A DNA stretch of 64,000 nt from Alphaproteobacteria bacterium PA4 (GCA_002256005.1 NKIQ01000006.1:62001-126000), one strand, 5' to 3'. Positions 9,905-19,104 are shown, numbered from the stretch's first letter. The notes: a model not told the origin generated them from the letters alone. A program made the numbers and translations.

Positions 9905-10564
9905 ATGCTGTGGCCATTGCTGGGAATCGCGGTGCTGATGGCGGGTTTTGCGCTGCGCCTCAATCCGCTGCCGGTGATCATCGGCGCGGCACTGGCGAGC
10001 GGCATCGGCGCCGGCCTGCAGCCGCTGGCGGTGATCGCCGCACTCGGGAAGGCGTTCAACGCCAATCGCTATGTCAGCGTGCCCTGGATCATCCTGCCGG
10101 TCATCGGCCTGCTGGAGCGGGCCGGCCTGCGTGAACGCGCCGCTGCGCTCGTCGTCGGCATGGCGGCAGCAACGACCGGGCGGTTGTTGCTGGTCTATCT
10201 TGCCCTGCGCCAGCTGACGGCGGCGCTCGGGCTGACCACCATCGCCGGCCAGGCCCAGACGGTGCGCCCCTTGCTGGCGCCGATGGCGGAGGCGGCGGCC
10301 GAACGCCAGCATCCCGACCTGAACGAAGCCGATCGCCAGCGCATCCGCGCCATGGCCGCCGCCACCGACAATATCGGCATGTTCTTCGGTGAGGACATAT
10401 TTCTCGCCGTCGCCTCCATCCTGCTCATCAAGGGGTTCCTTGAAAGCCAGGGCATCATCATCGCCCCGCTGGCGCTCTCGGTCTGGGCCATTCCCACCGC
10501 CATCGCCGCCTTCCTGATCCATGGCGCGCGCCTGTTGCGCTTCAACCCGCGCCGGCCGCGATGA
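9905..10564 (+). CDS. DUF969 family membrane protein
   Basis: A 219-residue integral membrane protein with about five to six hydrophobic helices, starting MLWPLLGIAVLMAGFALRL. It matches DUF969, which nearly always pairs with DUF979; the two are thought to form one transporter. The start follows AAGGGGGC. It overlaps the DUF979 start by four bases (ATGA), so translation is coupled. From recall, this pair occurs near pyrrolidone-carboxylate peptidase and 5-oxoproline genes in other bacteria, and an oxoprolinase lies nearby here. Transport of 5-oxoproline is therefore an inference. Confidence 0.85.
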   Translation: MLWPLLGIAVLMAGFALRLNPLPVIIGAALASGIGAGLQPLAVIAALGKAFNANRYVSVPWIILPVIGLLERAGLRERAAALVVGMAAATTGRLLLVYLALRQLTAALGLTTIAGQAQTVRPLLAPMAEAAAERQHPDLNEADRQRIRAMAAATDNIGMFFGEDIFLAVASILLIKGFLESQGIIIAPLALSVWAIPTAIAAFLIHGARLLRFNPRRPR

Positions 10565-11496
10565 TCGGCCTGCCCTTCATCTACACCGTCGCCGGTGCCG
10601 TCTTTGCCGCCTGGGCGGTGCTGACGGTCGCCGACCGCGCCCAGCCGCGCCGGTTGGCCAGCGCCGCCTTCTGGGCCCTGCTGGCGTTGAGCTTTCTGGC
10701 CGGGGATCGCCTCGGCGATATCGGCAATGGCGTGCTGGTGCTGGCGCTGGTCGCCATCGGTGGTTTCGGGCTGGTCGGCCGGGCGAATCCGGCGACGACC
10801 AGCGCGGACGATCGCATCGCCAGCGCCGCCCGGCGCGGCAACCGCCTGCTGTTGCCGGCACTGATCGTGCCGCTGGTGGCGCTGCTCGGCACGCTGGCGG
10901 CACCGCGGCTGGGCTTCATCGATCCGAAGCAGGTGACCCTGGTCTGTCTGGTCGCCGGCGTGCTGCTGGCCGTGGCGGTGACCAGCCTGTGGCTGCGGCC
11001 GCCGCTGCTGGCACCGTTGCAGGAGGGTCGGCGACTGGTCAGTCAGATCGGCTGGGCGATCATCCTGCCGCAATTGCTGGCCAGCCTGGGCGCCGTCTTT
11101 GCACAGGCCGGCGTCGGCCAGATCGTCGGCAGTGTAACGGGCGGGCTGATTCCTGATGGCGCGCGCTTCATCGCGGTGCTGGTGTTCACGCTCGGCATGG
11201 CCGGCTTCACCATGGTGATGGGCAATGCCTTTGCCGCCTTTCCGGTGATGATGGCCGCCGTTGGCCTGCCGGTGCTGGTGCAGGGCTATGGCGGCAATCC
11301 CGCCATCATCGCCGCGGTCGGCATGCTGGCCGGTTTCTGCGGCACGCTGCTGACGCCGATGGCGGCCAATTACAATATCGTGCCGGCAGCATTGCTGGAG
11401 CTGGATGACCGCAACGGCGTCATCAAGGCGCAGGTGGCGACGGCGCTGCCGCTGCTCGCCTTCAACACGCTGATGATCTGGGGATGGGCCTTTTGA
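10561..11496 (+). CDS. DUF979 family membrane protein
   Basis: A 311-residue polytopic membrane protein of the DUF979 family, partner of the preceding DUF969 gene. About nine hydrophobic segments are visible. Conserved glycine-rich loops include VMGNAFAAFPVMMAAVGLPVLVQ and GFCGTLLTPMAANYNIVPAALL near the C terminus. Those segments look like the re-entrant or substrate-site loops of ion-coupled permeases. The stop overlaps the next start as TGATG. Substrate is not visible in sequence. Confidence 0.87.
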   Translation: MIGLPFIYTVAGAVFAAWAVLTVADRAQPRRLASAAFWALLALSFLAGDRLGDIGNGVLVLALVAIGGFGLVGRANPATTSADDRIASAARRGNRLLLPALIVPLVALLGTLAAPRLGFIDPKQVTLVCLVAGVLLAVAVTSLWLRPPLLAPLQEGRRLVSQIGWAIILPQLLASLGAVFAQAGVGQIVGSVTGGLIPDGARFIAVLVFTLGMAGFTMVMGNAFAAFPVMMAAVGLPVLVQGYGGNPAIIAAVGMLAGFCGTLLTPMAANYNIVPAALLELDDRNGVIKAQVATALPLLAFNTLMIWGWAF

Positions 11497-12494
11497 TGCA
11501 GCTCGACACCACCACCGCCGCCACGCTGGCGCGCATCGCGCTTGGCCATGTCACCCGCGAATATCCGCACAAGCTCGACCATGTCCTCGACGGACCGGCG
11601 GATGCTCGCACGCCGCGCGACCTGCACCCGATCTTCTTCGGCAGTTTCGACTGGCACAGCTGCGTGCATGGCTGGTGGCTGCTGTTCCGGCTGGCGCGGC
11701 GTTTTCCGGATCATGCCGCCGCTGCCGACACGCTGCGCCTCGCCGAGTCCCTGTTCACGCCCGGCAATGTCGCAGCGGAATGTGCCTATCTGGGTCGTGC
11801 CTCATCGCGCGGGTTCGAGCGACCCTATGGCTGGGCCTGGGTGCTGGCGCTGCACGAGGAGGTTGCACAGGCGGGGGATGCGCGCTGGGAGGCGGTGCTG
11901 GCGCCGCTGGCCCGCGCCTTTGCGGCGCGCTTCCATGGCTTCCTGCCGTTGCAGACCTATCCCATCCGCACCGGCGCCCATGGCAATTCGGCCTTTGCCC
12001 TCGCCCTTGCCGCCCCCTGGGCCACCCGCCATGACCCGGCGCTGCTGGCGCTGCTGCGCAGCCGGGCGCGGGACTGGTTCGGGGAAGATCGCGGCGCGCA
12101 AGCCTGGGAACCGGATGGCGATGCCTTTCTGTCCCCCACCCTTACCGCGGCGCTGGCGATGGCGCGGCTGTTGCCGGGCGACGACTTCCGCCGCTGGTTC
12201 GGCGCTTGTCTGCCCGATGTGGTGCGGCAGCAGCCCGCCAGCCTGTTCACCCCGGCGCGGGTCAGCGACCGCAGCGACGGCAAGATCGCCCATCTCGACG
12301 GTCTCAACCTCAGCCGCGCCTGGTGCTGGCAGGCCATCGCCCGGCAACTGCCGCCGGGGCCGGACCGCGACACCATCACCGCCACCGCCGCCACGCATCT
12401 TGCCGCCGGCCTGCCGCACATCGCCGGCGATTATGCCGGGGAGCATTGGTTGGCGACGTTCGCGCTGCTGGCGCTGGATGACGTGGAGACATAA
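11496..12494 (+). CDS. DUF2891 family protein
   Basis: A 332-residue soluble protein with no signal peptide. The block HPIFFGSFDWHSCVHGWWLLFRL (first 20 residues quoted in part: FFGSFDWHSCVHGWW) is the hallmark of DUF2891, a helical family resembling glycoside-processing alpha/alpha toroids. Its start ATG shares a base with the DUF979 stop (TGATG); an ATG 12 bases upstream is less likely. Consistent linkage to DUF969-DUF979 suggests it acts on whatever that pair transports. No catalytic mechanism is established that I know of. Confidence 0.85.
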   Translation: MQLDTTTAATLARIALGHVTREYPHKLDHVLDGPADARTPRDLHPIFFGSFDWHSCVHGWWLLFRLARRFPDHAAAADTLRLAESLFTPGNVAAECAYLGRASSRGFERPYGWAWVLALHEEVAQAGDARWEAVLAPLARAFAARFHGFLPLQTYPIRTGAHGNSAFALALAAPWATRHDPALLALLRSRARDWFGEDRGAQAWEPDGDAFLSPTLTAALAMARLLPGDDFRRWFGACLPDVVRQQPASLFTPARVSDRSDGKIAHLDGLNLSRAWCWQAIARQLPPGPDRDTITATAATHLAAGLPHIAGDYAGEHWLATFALLALDDVET

Positions 12495-12495
12495 A

Positions 12496-12612
12496 GCCTC
12501 CGGCGGCTGGGGCCTCGGCCCCAGACCCCGTTCCGTATAGGCACATCGTTCGGTCGCGGAAGTCCCCGACAACGATCGGGGTCTGGGGCCGTCGGCCCCA
12601 GCCGCCGGAGGC
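12496..12612. repeat. Paired GGGGCC palindromic repeats between convergent genes
   Basis: Two copies of a GCCTCCGGCGGCTGGGGCC...GGCCCCAGACCCC element face each other (12496-12530 and its reverse complement at 12577-12612), separated by 46 bases. Each copy also has an internal CTGGGGCC/GGCCCCAG palindrome. The pair would fold into a long hairpin between the DUF2891 and UPF0178 stop codons and probably acts as a bidirectional terminator. Related copies lie at 43693, 46887 and 52904. Confidence 0.8.
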
Positions 12613-12617
12613 GAATC

Positions 12618-13070
12618 TCAAGACCCCCGCCGCAACCGCATCAGCGCCGCATCCAGCGCGTCGAGGAACCGCGACCGGTCCGTCTTCGAAAACGCCGCCG
12701 GCCCGCCGACTACGTCCCCGCCGGCGCGCAGATCGGCCATGATGGCGCGGGTGGCGACCGCGGCGCCGATGGAATTGGGCGTGAACGCGCGGCCGGTCGG
12801 CGCCAGCACCTGCGCCCCGGCCTTGAGCGCCCGGTCGGCGAGCAGGATGTCGCTGGTCACCACCAGCACACCGGGGCCCGATGCGGCCGCGATCCAGTCA
12901 TCGGCGGCGTCGAAGCCGTCGCTGACGATGGTCTGGGTGATCAGCGGATGGCCGGGCAGCCGCATGCCGCTGTTGGAGACGACGACGACGGCCACGCCAT
13001 GGCGCACGGCGACGCGATAGATCTCGTCCTTCACCGGGCAGGCATCGGCATCGACGAGGATGCGGATCAT
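12618..13070 (-). CDS. UPF0178 family protein (YaiI/YqxD-like)
   Basis: A 150-residue cytoplasmic protein beginning MIRILVDADACPVKDEI, the diagnostic UPF0178 start with aspartates typical of PIN/NYN-like nuclease folds. Further family blocks are VVVVSNSGMRLP, VSDGFDAADDWI and LVVTSDILLADRAL. The nuclease idea is fold-based inference. Its ATG overlaps the FkbM stop (ATGA at 13067-13070), so the two are translationally coupled despite unrelated functions. Confidence 0.92.
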   Translation of the reverse strand: MIRILVDADACPVKDEIYRVAVRHGVAVVVVSNSGMRLPGHPLITQTIVSDGFDAADDWIAAASGPGVLVVTSDILLADRALKAGAQVLAPTGRAFTPNSIGAAVATRAIMADLRAGGDVVGGPAAFSKTDRSRFLDALDAALMRLRRGS

Positions 13071-13801
13071 GGCCGGCGGGCGCGATCGGGGCGACCGAAA
13101 ATGACATCGGCCTGCAGGATGCGGCCGGTACCGGGCTCGGCAAAGCCCGGCCACAGCGCCCAGGGCACCAGGCCATGGCCGTCCATCAGCGCCAGCATTT
13201 CGGCAAAGCTGGCCTGACCGCCGTAAAGCGGCGTCAGCGATACCTCCAGCTGCACGGCGGCGACATCGGCGAGCGTCGCCGTCGCGCCGGCGAGGACTTC
13301 GCGTTCATAGCCCTGGGTGTCGATCTTCAGATAGATCTGCCGGGCATCGCCGCGCATCGCCGGCAGCAGCGTGTCGAGCCGGTGGATCGGCACCTGTTCC
13401 TGGCCGATGTAGCGCGATTCGGGCGCCGCCTGGCTGTGGCTGTCGAGCATCGGCAGCACCGACGAGCTGGCGGAATTGCCGGCGATGTTGATGGTGATAC
13501 GGCCGTCCTCGCCGCCCAGCGCGCCGCGCGGCGCCGCCGACCACAGCGGGTCGCCGGCGCATTTACGTTCCAGTGCGGCATGCACATCGGCGAGCGGTTC
13601 GAACGACAGGATGCGCCCGGCATAGCCGAGGCTGCGCAGCGCCGTGCCGAACTGGCCGCTGTTGGCGCCGACATCGAGCACGAGATCGACGGCAAAGCAG
13701 CGCAGCGCGTGCTGCAACTGCGCGTCGCCCGCCAGCGTCGGCAGATAGCGGTGCAGATCCCAACCCCACCGGCGTAGCGTGCTGCGAACAAACTCACGCA
13801 T
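13067..13801 (-). CDS. FkbM family methyltransferase
   Basis: A 244-residue SAM-dependent O-methyltransferase. The SAM-binding motif reads VLDVGANSGQFG (about residues 38-48), followed by SFEPLADVHAALE and IYLKIDTQGYEREVLAG, the conserved FkbM C-terminal block. FkbM enzymes methylate hydroxyls of polyketides, lipids or surface sugars. Its place beside the polysaccharide cluster suggests a sugar substrate. GAGGT precedes the chosen ATG; a further upstream start would add 42 unconserved residues. Confidence 0.88.
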   Translation of the reverse strand: MREFVRSTLRRWGWDLHRYLPTLAGDAQLQHALRCFAVDLVLDVGANSGQFGTALRSLGYAGRILSFEPLADVHAALERKCAGDPLWSAAPRGALGGEDGRITINIAGNSASSSVLPMLDSHSQAAPESRYIGQEQVPIHRLDTLLPAMRGDARQIYLKIDTQGYEREVLAGATATLADVAAVQLEVSLTPLYGGQASFAEMLALMDGHGLVPWALWPGFAEPGTGRILQADVIFGRPDRARRP

Positions 13802-13973
13802 GAAAAGACCTCGGGCGCCTGAAACCGTGCCGCGGCGTTCTGACAGGCGCGCCGCCGGGCGGCAAGCCGGCGCGGTTTTCGCGCGCCGCCATGCGAAAAG
13901 CGCTTGCACCTCCGCGCACTTTGTCATAACCGGCGCGTCCCTTCTCCGGCGCTGGCCGGGAAGTGACGGTCGT

Positions 13974-14049
13974 GGGGCGTTAGCTCAGCTGGGAGAGCGC
14001 TACGATGGCATTGTAGAGGTCAACGGTTCGATCCCGTTACGCTCCACCA
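13974..14049 (+). tRNA. tRNA-Ala (anticodon GGC)
   Basis: A full 76-base cloverleaf with encoded CCA. The acceptor arms GGGGCGT/ACGCTCC include the G3:U70 wobble that marks alanine tRNAs. The D-arm is GCTC..GAGC, the anticodon loop ATGGCAT gives GGC, and the T-arm contains GTTCGATC. Confidence 0.97.
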
Positions 14050-14061
14050 ACCGTCCACATG

Positions 14062-14095
14062 AAAAAGGCGTCGCCCGAAGGGGCGGCGCCTTTTT
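14062..14095 (+). terminator. Rho-independent terminator after tRNA-Ala
   Basis: AAAAAGGCGTCGCCC, loop GAAG, GGGCGGCGCCTTTTT: a near-perfect GC-rich stem with flanking A and T runs, 12 bases beyond the tRNA 3' end. Confidence 0.9.
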
Positions 14096-14202
14096 CGTTG
14101 CGCCGCAGCACATTTGCCGGCTGTTGTCGCGCGCACGCTCTCCCGCTCGGCTGTCGTACCGGGGGCGCGCTGGCAAACACAGGCTGCCCGCTCGGGTGTC
14201 CA

Positions 14203-15159
14203 TCAGGCTCCGGGGAGCTTCCCGCTTTGGCCGGTCGTGTCGGCCGTTTCGGCGACGCGAAGGCCATATTCGGTTTCGATTACCTGATTCAGACTTTGCT
14301 CGCGATCCCTGGCCAGGGTGCGGATCTCGCGAATCTTCACATCGACAAGGAAACGATACCAGAACGACTGCAACACGCCAAAGCACAGGCCCTGCCAACC
14401 ATCGAGAACGCCCAATCGCAGGATGTAGCGATAAAGGAAGAGCCCAAAGGCGCGCAGACCGAATGGCAGTCCGCGATAGACCCGCATCTTCAGCCAGCGG
14501 CGCAGGCGGGCTCGCGGTTCGAGACGCGCTTCGGCATCGGCGCGGCGGACCAGCGCATCGCCGCCCAGCAACTCCTCGATGGCTTCCCGTGTGGCATAGT
14601 CATTGTGCTTGGCCGTCCACCAGCCGATGGTGTTGAGATTGATGTCGGCGATATCCGCATCGAGATGGCCGACCGGGCCCTGGACCAGAATCTGCTCGTC
14701 CATCCAGCGATCTTCGCAGCCGCCATGCCCGGTGCGGAACAGACGCAGCGTGCGCACCGGATACAGGCCGCCGTGGCGCAACCAGCGACCGAGGAAATGG
14801 ATGCGGCGGTTGACGGTATAGCCCATGGTCCCGGCCGGCAGGCTGTCGAGCCGGGCGAGTTGGCTCGCCAGCTCGGGCAGGGCGACCTCATCGGCATCGA
14901 GCCGAAACGTCCAGCGCGTGTCGATGCCGGTGTTGGCCAGCGCCCAGTTGATCTGGCGGCTGTGATTGCTCCAGGGATTCTGGAAAACATCGGCGCCGGC
15001 GGCCGCAGCCAGTTCCCGGGTCGCGTCCGTCGAACCGCTGTCGACGACGATGATGCGCATCGCCACATCGCGCACGCTGGCGATCGCCCGCTCGATATGA
15101 CGGGCCTCGTTGAAGGTCAGGATCAGGACCGTCAGGGACGAGGCGCCGGGCGCGGTCAC
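14203..15159 (-). CDS. Family 2 glycosyltransferase (WaaE/KdtX-like)
   Basis: A 318-residue GT-A fold enzyme that should transfer a sugar from a nucleotide donor to a surface glycan. LTVLILTFNEARHIERAI opens the domain, IIVVDSGSTDATRELA binds the nucleotide, and FRLDADEV gives the metal-binding DxD. The C-terminal region YRFLVDVKIREIRTL is typical of WaaE-like lipopolysaccharide-core glucosyltransferases. The start is GTG, eight bases after the neighbouring acetyltransferase stop. It is the last gene of a minus-strand polysaccharide operon. Confidence 0.9.
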   Translation of the reverse strand: MTAPGASSLTVLILTFNEARHIERAIASVRDVAMRIIVVDSGSTDATRELAAAAGADVFQNPWSNHSRQINWALANTGIDTRWTFRLDADEVALPELASQLARLDSLPAGTMGYTVNRRIHFLGRWLRHGGLYPVRTLRLFRTGHGGCEDRWMDEQILVQGPVGHLDADIADINLNTIGWWTAKHNDYATREAIEELLGGDALVRRADAEARLEPRARLRRWLKMRVYRGLPFGLRAFGLFLYRYILRLGVLDGWQGLCFGVLQSFWYRFLVDVKIREIRTLARDREQSLNQVIETEYGLRVAETADTTGQSGKLPGA

Positions 15160-15164
15160 GGCGG

Positions 15165-15710
15165 TCAGCGCATCCGCAACAGGCGCGGCGGCGATCCGGC
15201 CACAACGCTGTCGGGCGCAACGTCGCGCGTGACGGTCGACCGGGCGCCGACAACCGCATTGTCACCGATCGTCACGCCGGGGCCGATGAAACATTGCACC
15301 GCCACCCAGGCATCATTGCCGATATGGATCGGTGATCCGATCACCGGTCGGCCCGGGCGATCGATGTCATGGCTGCCGGGACACAGATAGCTGTGCTGGC
15401 TAACGACGGCGTTGCGGCCGAGGTGCACGGTCGTCACATTGTAGCAGATGACATGATCATCGATCGAGCTGCCATCGTCCATGATCAGATGCCAGGGCGC
15501 CCAGATTCGGGCGCTGTTGTAGGGGTGGACCCCCTTGCCGATCTGCGCGCCGAACAGCCGCAACAGCATGCAGCGCCAGCCATGGGCGGTGCGCGGGCTG
15601 GGGCGATAGAGCAACAGATATACGATGCCCCAAAGCGCCCGCGCCGCCCGGTTGCCAAAGGTCACATTGATATCGTGATAGGTTTTGGGTTTGCGGGGGG
15701 GGTCAGACAT
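15165..15710 (-). CDS. WcaF-like colanic acid O-acetyltransferase
   Basis: A 181-residue left-handed beta-helix acyltransferase of the hexapeptide-repeat family. Repeats such as IGKGVHPYNSARIW, VHLGRNAVVSQHSYLCPGSHDID, IHIGNDAWVAVQCFIGPGVTIG and AVVGARSTV are visible, and GSHD contains the catalytic histidine. The N-terminal NRAARALWGIVYLLLYRPSPR segment is typical of WcaF. It should acetylate a sugar of the exported polysaccharide. The start overlaps the glycosyltransferase stop by eight bases; GGAG lies upstream. Confidence 0.9.
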   Translation of the reverse strand: MSDPPRKPKTYHDINVTFGNRAARALWGIVYLLLYRPSPRTAHGWRCMLLRLFGAQIGKGVHPYNSARIWAPWHLIMDDGSSIDDHVICYNVTTVHLGRNAVVSQHSYLCPGSHDIDRPGRPVIGSPIHIGNDAWVAVQCFIGPGVTIGDNAVVGARSTVTRDVAPDSVVAGSPPRLLRMR

Positions 15711-16881
15711 GCACAAACTCCGGTTTGGCGCCCCCGTAAAGCAGCCAGCGATAATAGGCGAGGGTCTGGCTCGCGATCGGGTCCCAACCGAAATCCCGCT
15801 GCACATGGGCATGGCCACGTCGGCCCATCGCGCAGCGCTCGGCCGGCGAAAGTTGCATGGCCGCCCGGAGAGCCGCACCGATGCTTGCCGGTTCGGTACC
15901 GACAAACCAGCCACAGCCTTCGGTTTCGAGGCTGGCCCAGGGCGCGCCGTCGCTGACGATGGCAGGAACGCCCCGGGCCAGAGCCTCGGCGACAACGATG
16001 CCGAAGTTCTCCGAAAAGCTGGGGAGCACGAACAGATCCGCGGCGGCAAAGGCTGCATCCTTGTCGGCGTCCGGTACCGGCCCTGCCACCCGCACGCGGC
16101 CGGCGAGCCCGAGCGTCGTCACCCTGGCGCGGAGTTCGGCGCTGTGATCAAGCTCATCCGGGCCGGCGATCACCAGCGTCCAATCGGCAAATTCGGGGTC
16201 GAATGCCAACGGCCGCCAGGCATCGATCAGACCGACCAGATTCTTTTTCGGGTGGATGCGCGCCATGACGAACACGACGCGCGCCGATGCCGTGTCGCGT
16301 TCGCTGCGATCCGGCATGGTGGCGGGGCAGGCGACGCCATTGGCGATCTGCGCGATCGGCCAACCGGGCACGCGCTGCCGCATCGGCCCGGTCTCGCGCG
16401 CCGCCGTCGCCAGCAGGCCGCGCGCCTGGTGCAGCAGCCGGCGTTGATACAATGTCCAGGCGATGGCCTTGCGACCGCCATGATGGGCCATGGCCCAGGG
16501 ATCGAGCATGCCGTGCGGGCTGATGACCAGCGGCAAATCCAGCCGCCGCGCGGCGATACCGACGGCAAGATTGCTGGGGCTCCAGATGCCATTGTCGTGA
16601 ACGATGGTGTCCTTGCCGCGTGGCAGCCCGCCGATGGCTGCCGTGAAATCATAGCGGGGCAGCCGCAACCGGCGGTCGACCGGCACCAGCACCGTTCTCA
16701 CCAGCGCCGGGTCCGGTGGCAGCAGCGCATCGTCGTTGCGCGGGTCGTGCCCCGCCACCAGCGTCACGCGCGCACCTTGCCGGGCCAGCGCCTCGCTCAA
16801 GTCGCGGATGGTGCGGGCCGGGCCCCCGGTGCGCTCGGCAATGCTGCCGACGGTCTGGATGACATGAAGGGGCGCTGTCAT
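15703..16881 (-). CDS. Family 4 glycosyltransferase
   Basis: A 392-residue GT-B fold enzyme. The N-terminal half has GGPARTIRDLSEALARQG, the acceptor-side loop of group 1 transferases, and SPHGMLDPWAM. The C-terminal half has the donor-site pattern FSENFGIVVAEALARGVP, with the ExxxxxxxE pair that binds the nucleotide sugar. The N-terminal SPHGMLDPWA is common in transferases found with WcaF. ATG at 16881 overlaps the O-antigen polymerase stop (ATGA), showing coupling. Confidence 0.9.
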   Translation of the reverse strand: MTAPLHVIQTVGSIAERTGGPARTIRDLSEALARQGARVTLVAGHDPRNDDALLPPDPALVRTVLVPVDRRLRLPRYDFTAAIGGLPRGKDTIVHDNGIWSPSNLAVGIAARRLDLPLVISPHGMLDPWAMAHHGGRKAIAWTLYQRRLLHQARGLLATAARETGPMRQRVPGWPIAQIANGVACPATMPDRSERDTASARVVFVMARIHPKKNLVGLIDAWRPLAFDPEFADWTLVIAGPDELDHSAELRARVTTLGLAGRVRVAGPVPDADKDAAFAAADLFVLPSFSENFGIVVAEALARGVPAIVSDGAPWASLETEGCGWFVGTEPASIGAALRAAMQLSPAERCAMGRRGHAHVQRDFGWDPIASQTLAYYRWLLYGGAKPEFVHV

Positions 16882-18299
16882 GCCGGCAGCTGTCGCGCCG
16901 GGAGGTCGCTGTGGCGCGGTGCCCCGAATCGGATCAGCGCCGCCATCGCGCCTGCCATCAGCCAGAGTTCGCCGGCGATCTGGATGGTGGCCAGATACAC
17001 CACCAGCACCAGCAGCGCGATGGGGACCGCCACGGCCATGTCGTCGGCTGCCATCACCATCGGTCGCATCTGCCAGACCAGGGCAAGGTACCATAGCCCG
17101 AACAGCGCCAGCCCGATCAGGCCGAGTTCGGACACGATGCGCACCACGCCGGTCTTGGCCTGAAACACATTGCCCTCGGCATACACCGCATGTTCGGGCT
17201 CGAGGTAGGGGATGGCGTAAAGATGGGCATTGCCGAGCCCGGTACCGGTGATGATGGCTTCGCGATGGGCGGACAGATAGCGGGTAATGGCCAGATCGAA
17301 ATCCTCGACAGCTCCATTGTTCTCGATGCGGTCGAAGGTGCGCTCCGCAACCAGATCAAGGACCGGTATGCCCCTTGCCTCGGCAACAGCGACGCCGAGG
17401 ACCAGGGGCAGAAGACCATAGGCCATTGCCGCAATCAGGGTTGCGGCCTTGCGACGGATCGGGATTCGCCCGATCCAGAAGGCCGGCAACAGGGCCACTG
17501 TTCCGGCCGCCCAGACCATCGCCCCGCTGGTCGAAAAGGTCGCCAGTGTCGTGACGAAAAAGAACCCCCATAGTCCCATCAGCCGCCAGTCGGGCCGTCG
17601 CACGCCCAGCAGCAGTGCCTGCAGCACGAGCATGCCCAGCACCAGCGCCGTCGCCAGGTTGCGCGGCTCGCCGGCAAAGGAATTCATCCGATAGATGGCG
17701 AGACTGCCAAAGCTGAACTGACCTTCCCGGATATAGGCCTCGCTGCCACCCAGCGCGACGTTGAGGATCCCGACCGGTATCGGATTGTAGCCGGCGCCAT
17801 ACCAGAGCATCACTTGCAGCCAGCCGATCAGTCCCAACACCACCAGCGCTGCCATGTAGATTCGCAGCGCCTGCATGACATCGGCAGCCGACCGCAACAG
17901 CATCGCGGCGAGCACGACCGGACTGAAGTTGAAGAGATAGAACGGAATCTGGATGATGGCGCGCATGATCGGGCCGCGCAGCGGGCTGTCACCGGCCCGG
18001 ATGAGCGGAATATAGGCCGTCTGCAATAGCGACCAGACCACCCCATGCACGACCATCGCGACAAGCAGCGCGCCGGCGGCCAGCCGCGGTGGTGACCAGC
18101 CGGGCTGGGTCGCCCTGAGCAACATCACCAGGCAAAGCGGCACCAGCGCCACCTCATAGGCGGTGACGCGCAGCCCGATATCGACATCGAGGCCACCCCA
18201 GGGCGCCAGGAACACCACCGTCAGCAACGCCGCGCGCGGTTTTCGCGCCGCAACGATCGTCATCACGACAAACAGGGCCAGAACGACCGCGATGATCAC
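16878..18299 (-). CDS. O-antigen polymerase/ligase-like membrane protein
   Basis: A 473-residue protein with about 11-12 hydrophobic helices and a large periplasmic loop around residues 310-390 (ending in PYLEPEHAVYAEGNVFQ). This is the layout of Wzy polymerases and WaaL ligases. HREAIITGTGLGNAH resembles the conserved loop of the O-antigen ligase family. A GTG start is preceded by GAG at proper distance. It likely polymerises or ligates the polysaccharide made by adjacent transferases; sequence alone cannot tell which. Confidence 0.8.
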   Translation of the reverse strand: MIIAVVLALFVVMTIVAARKPRAALLTVVFLAPWGGLDVDIGLRVTAYEVALVPLCLVMLLRATQPGWSPPRLAAGALLVAMVVHGVVWSLLQTAYIPLIRAGDSPLRGPIMRAIIQIPFYLFNFSPVVLAAMLLRSAADVMQALRIYMAALVVLGLIGWLQVMLWYGAGYNPIPVGILNVALGGSEAYIREGQFSFGSLAIYRMNSFAGEPRNLATALVLGMLVLQALLLGVRRPDWRLMGLWGFFFVTTLATFSTSGAMVWAAGTVALLPAFWIGRIPIRRKAATLIAAMAYGLLPLVLGVAVAEARGIPVLDLVAERTFDRIENNGAVEDFDLAITRYLSAHREAIITGTGLGNAHLYAIPYLEPEHAVYAEGNVFQAKTGVVRIVSELGLIGLALFGLWYLALVWQMRPMVMAADDMAVAVPIALLVLVVYLATIQIAGELWLMAGAMAALIRFGAPRHSDLPARQLPA

Positions 18300-18306
18300 G
18301 GTCTCG

Positions 18307-19104
18307 TCACCCGTGCCAGCGCGCGCGAAGGCCAGCGAGCGTCATGGCCGGATCGCCAAGTCGCCGCATCATCAGGCGCAACGGCGCGACGATGCGATCA
18401 CTGGCGCGGGGACCGCGGCCCAGCGCGCGCGCCTTGATACGGGCAAGGTCGCGTGTCCTTTGTGCAGCCAGGCGATCATTTCCCGAGATCGTTTCGGCAT
18501 AACTTCGAAACGCGCCCAGTGAATCGGGTACATTCACGGGCCGCACACCGGCCAGCGCCATGTCGACCAGCAGTTCCGCGTCCCAACAGGTGCGATTTTC
18601 GATGTTGAAGCCGGCGGTCCGTTCAAAGGCGCTACGGCGAAAGTAATGGCCCTGCTGCAGGAACGTCATTGCACCATGACCAAAGTCGACAAGATCGAAG
18701 CGACTGGAACCGGCGCGGCGGATGACCCGGCCGTCGCGATCGACAATGCAGCCCTGCCCCAGAATGGCATCGACTACTGGATCGGCAAAATGCGCCGCGA
18801 TTCGATGCAGACTGCCCGGCAACATCAGGTCATCGGCGTTGATATAGCCGAAGATGGCACCCGTTGCAGTGGCAAAGCCCTTGTTGAGGCCATCCGCCGG
18901 CCCCTGATCGGGATCGAGCAAAAGCCTGTCGATACGGTCGCGATAGCGCTCGATGATCGCGCGGCTGTCGTCACGCGAACCCGGATCGACGACGATGTAT
19001 TCCAGTTCGGGATAGCCCTGGGACAGGATCGATTCCATCGCGGCCGCCAGAAATGACGCCTGATTGAACGACAGCGTGACGATGCTGATCCGCGGCAGCA
19101 TCAT
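18307..19104 (-). CDS. Family 2 glycosyltransferase
   Basis: A 265-residue GT-A transferase. MMLPRISIVTLSFNQASFL begins the Rossmann-like domain, EYIVVDPGSRDDSRAII matches the UDP site, and GYINADDLMLPGSL carries the acidic metal site. The family (often annotated colanic-acid-type GT2) adds sugars during exopolysaccharide assembly. The ATG overlaps the stop of the Wzz-like gene (ATGA), which decides this start over a GTG 21 bases upstream. Confidence 0.9.
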   Translation of the reverse strand: MMLPRISIVTLSFNQASFLAAAMESILSQGYPELEYIVVDPGSRDDSRAIIERYRDRIDRLLLDPDQGPADGLNKGFATATGAIFGYINADDLMLPGSLHRIAAHFADPVVDAILGQGCIVDRDGRVIRRAGSSRFDLVDFGHGAMTFLQQGHYFRRSAFERTAGFNIENRTCWDAELLVDMALAGVRPVNVPDSLGAFRSYAETISGNDRLAAQRTRDLARIKARALGRGPRASDRIVAPLRLMMRRLGDPAMTLAGLRARWHG

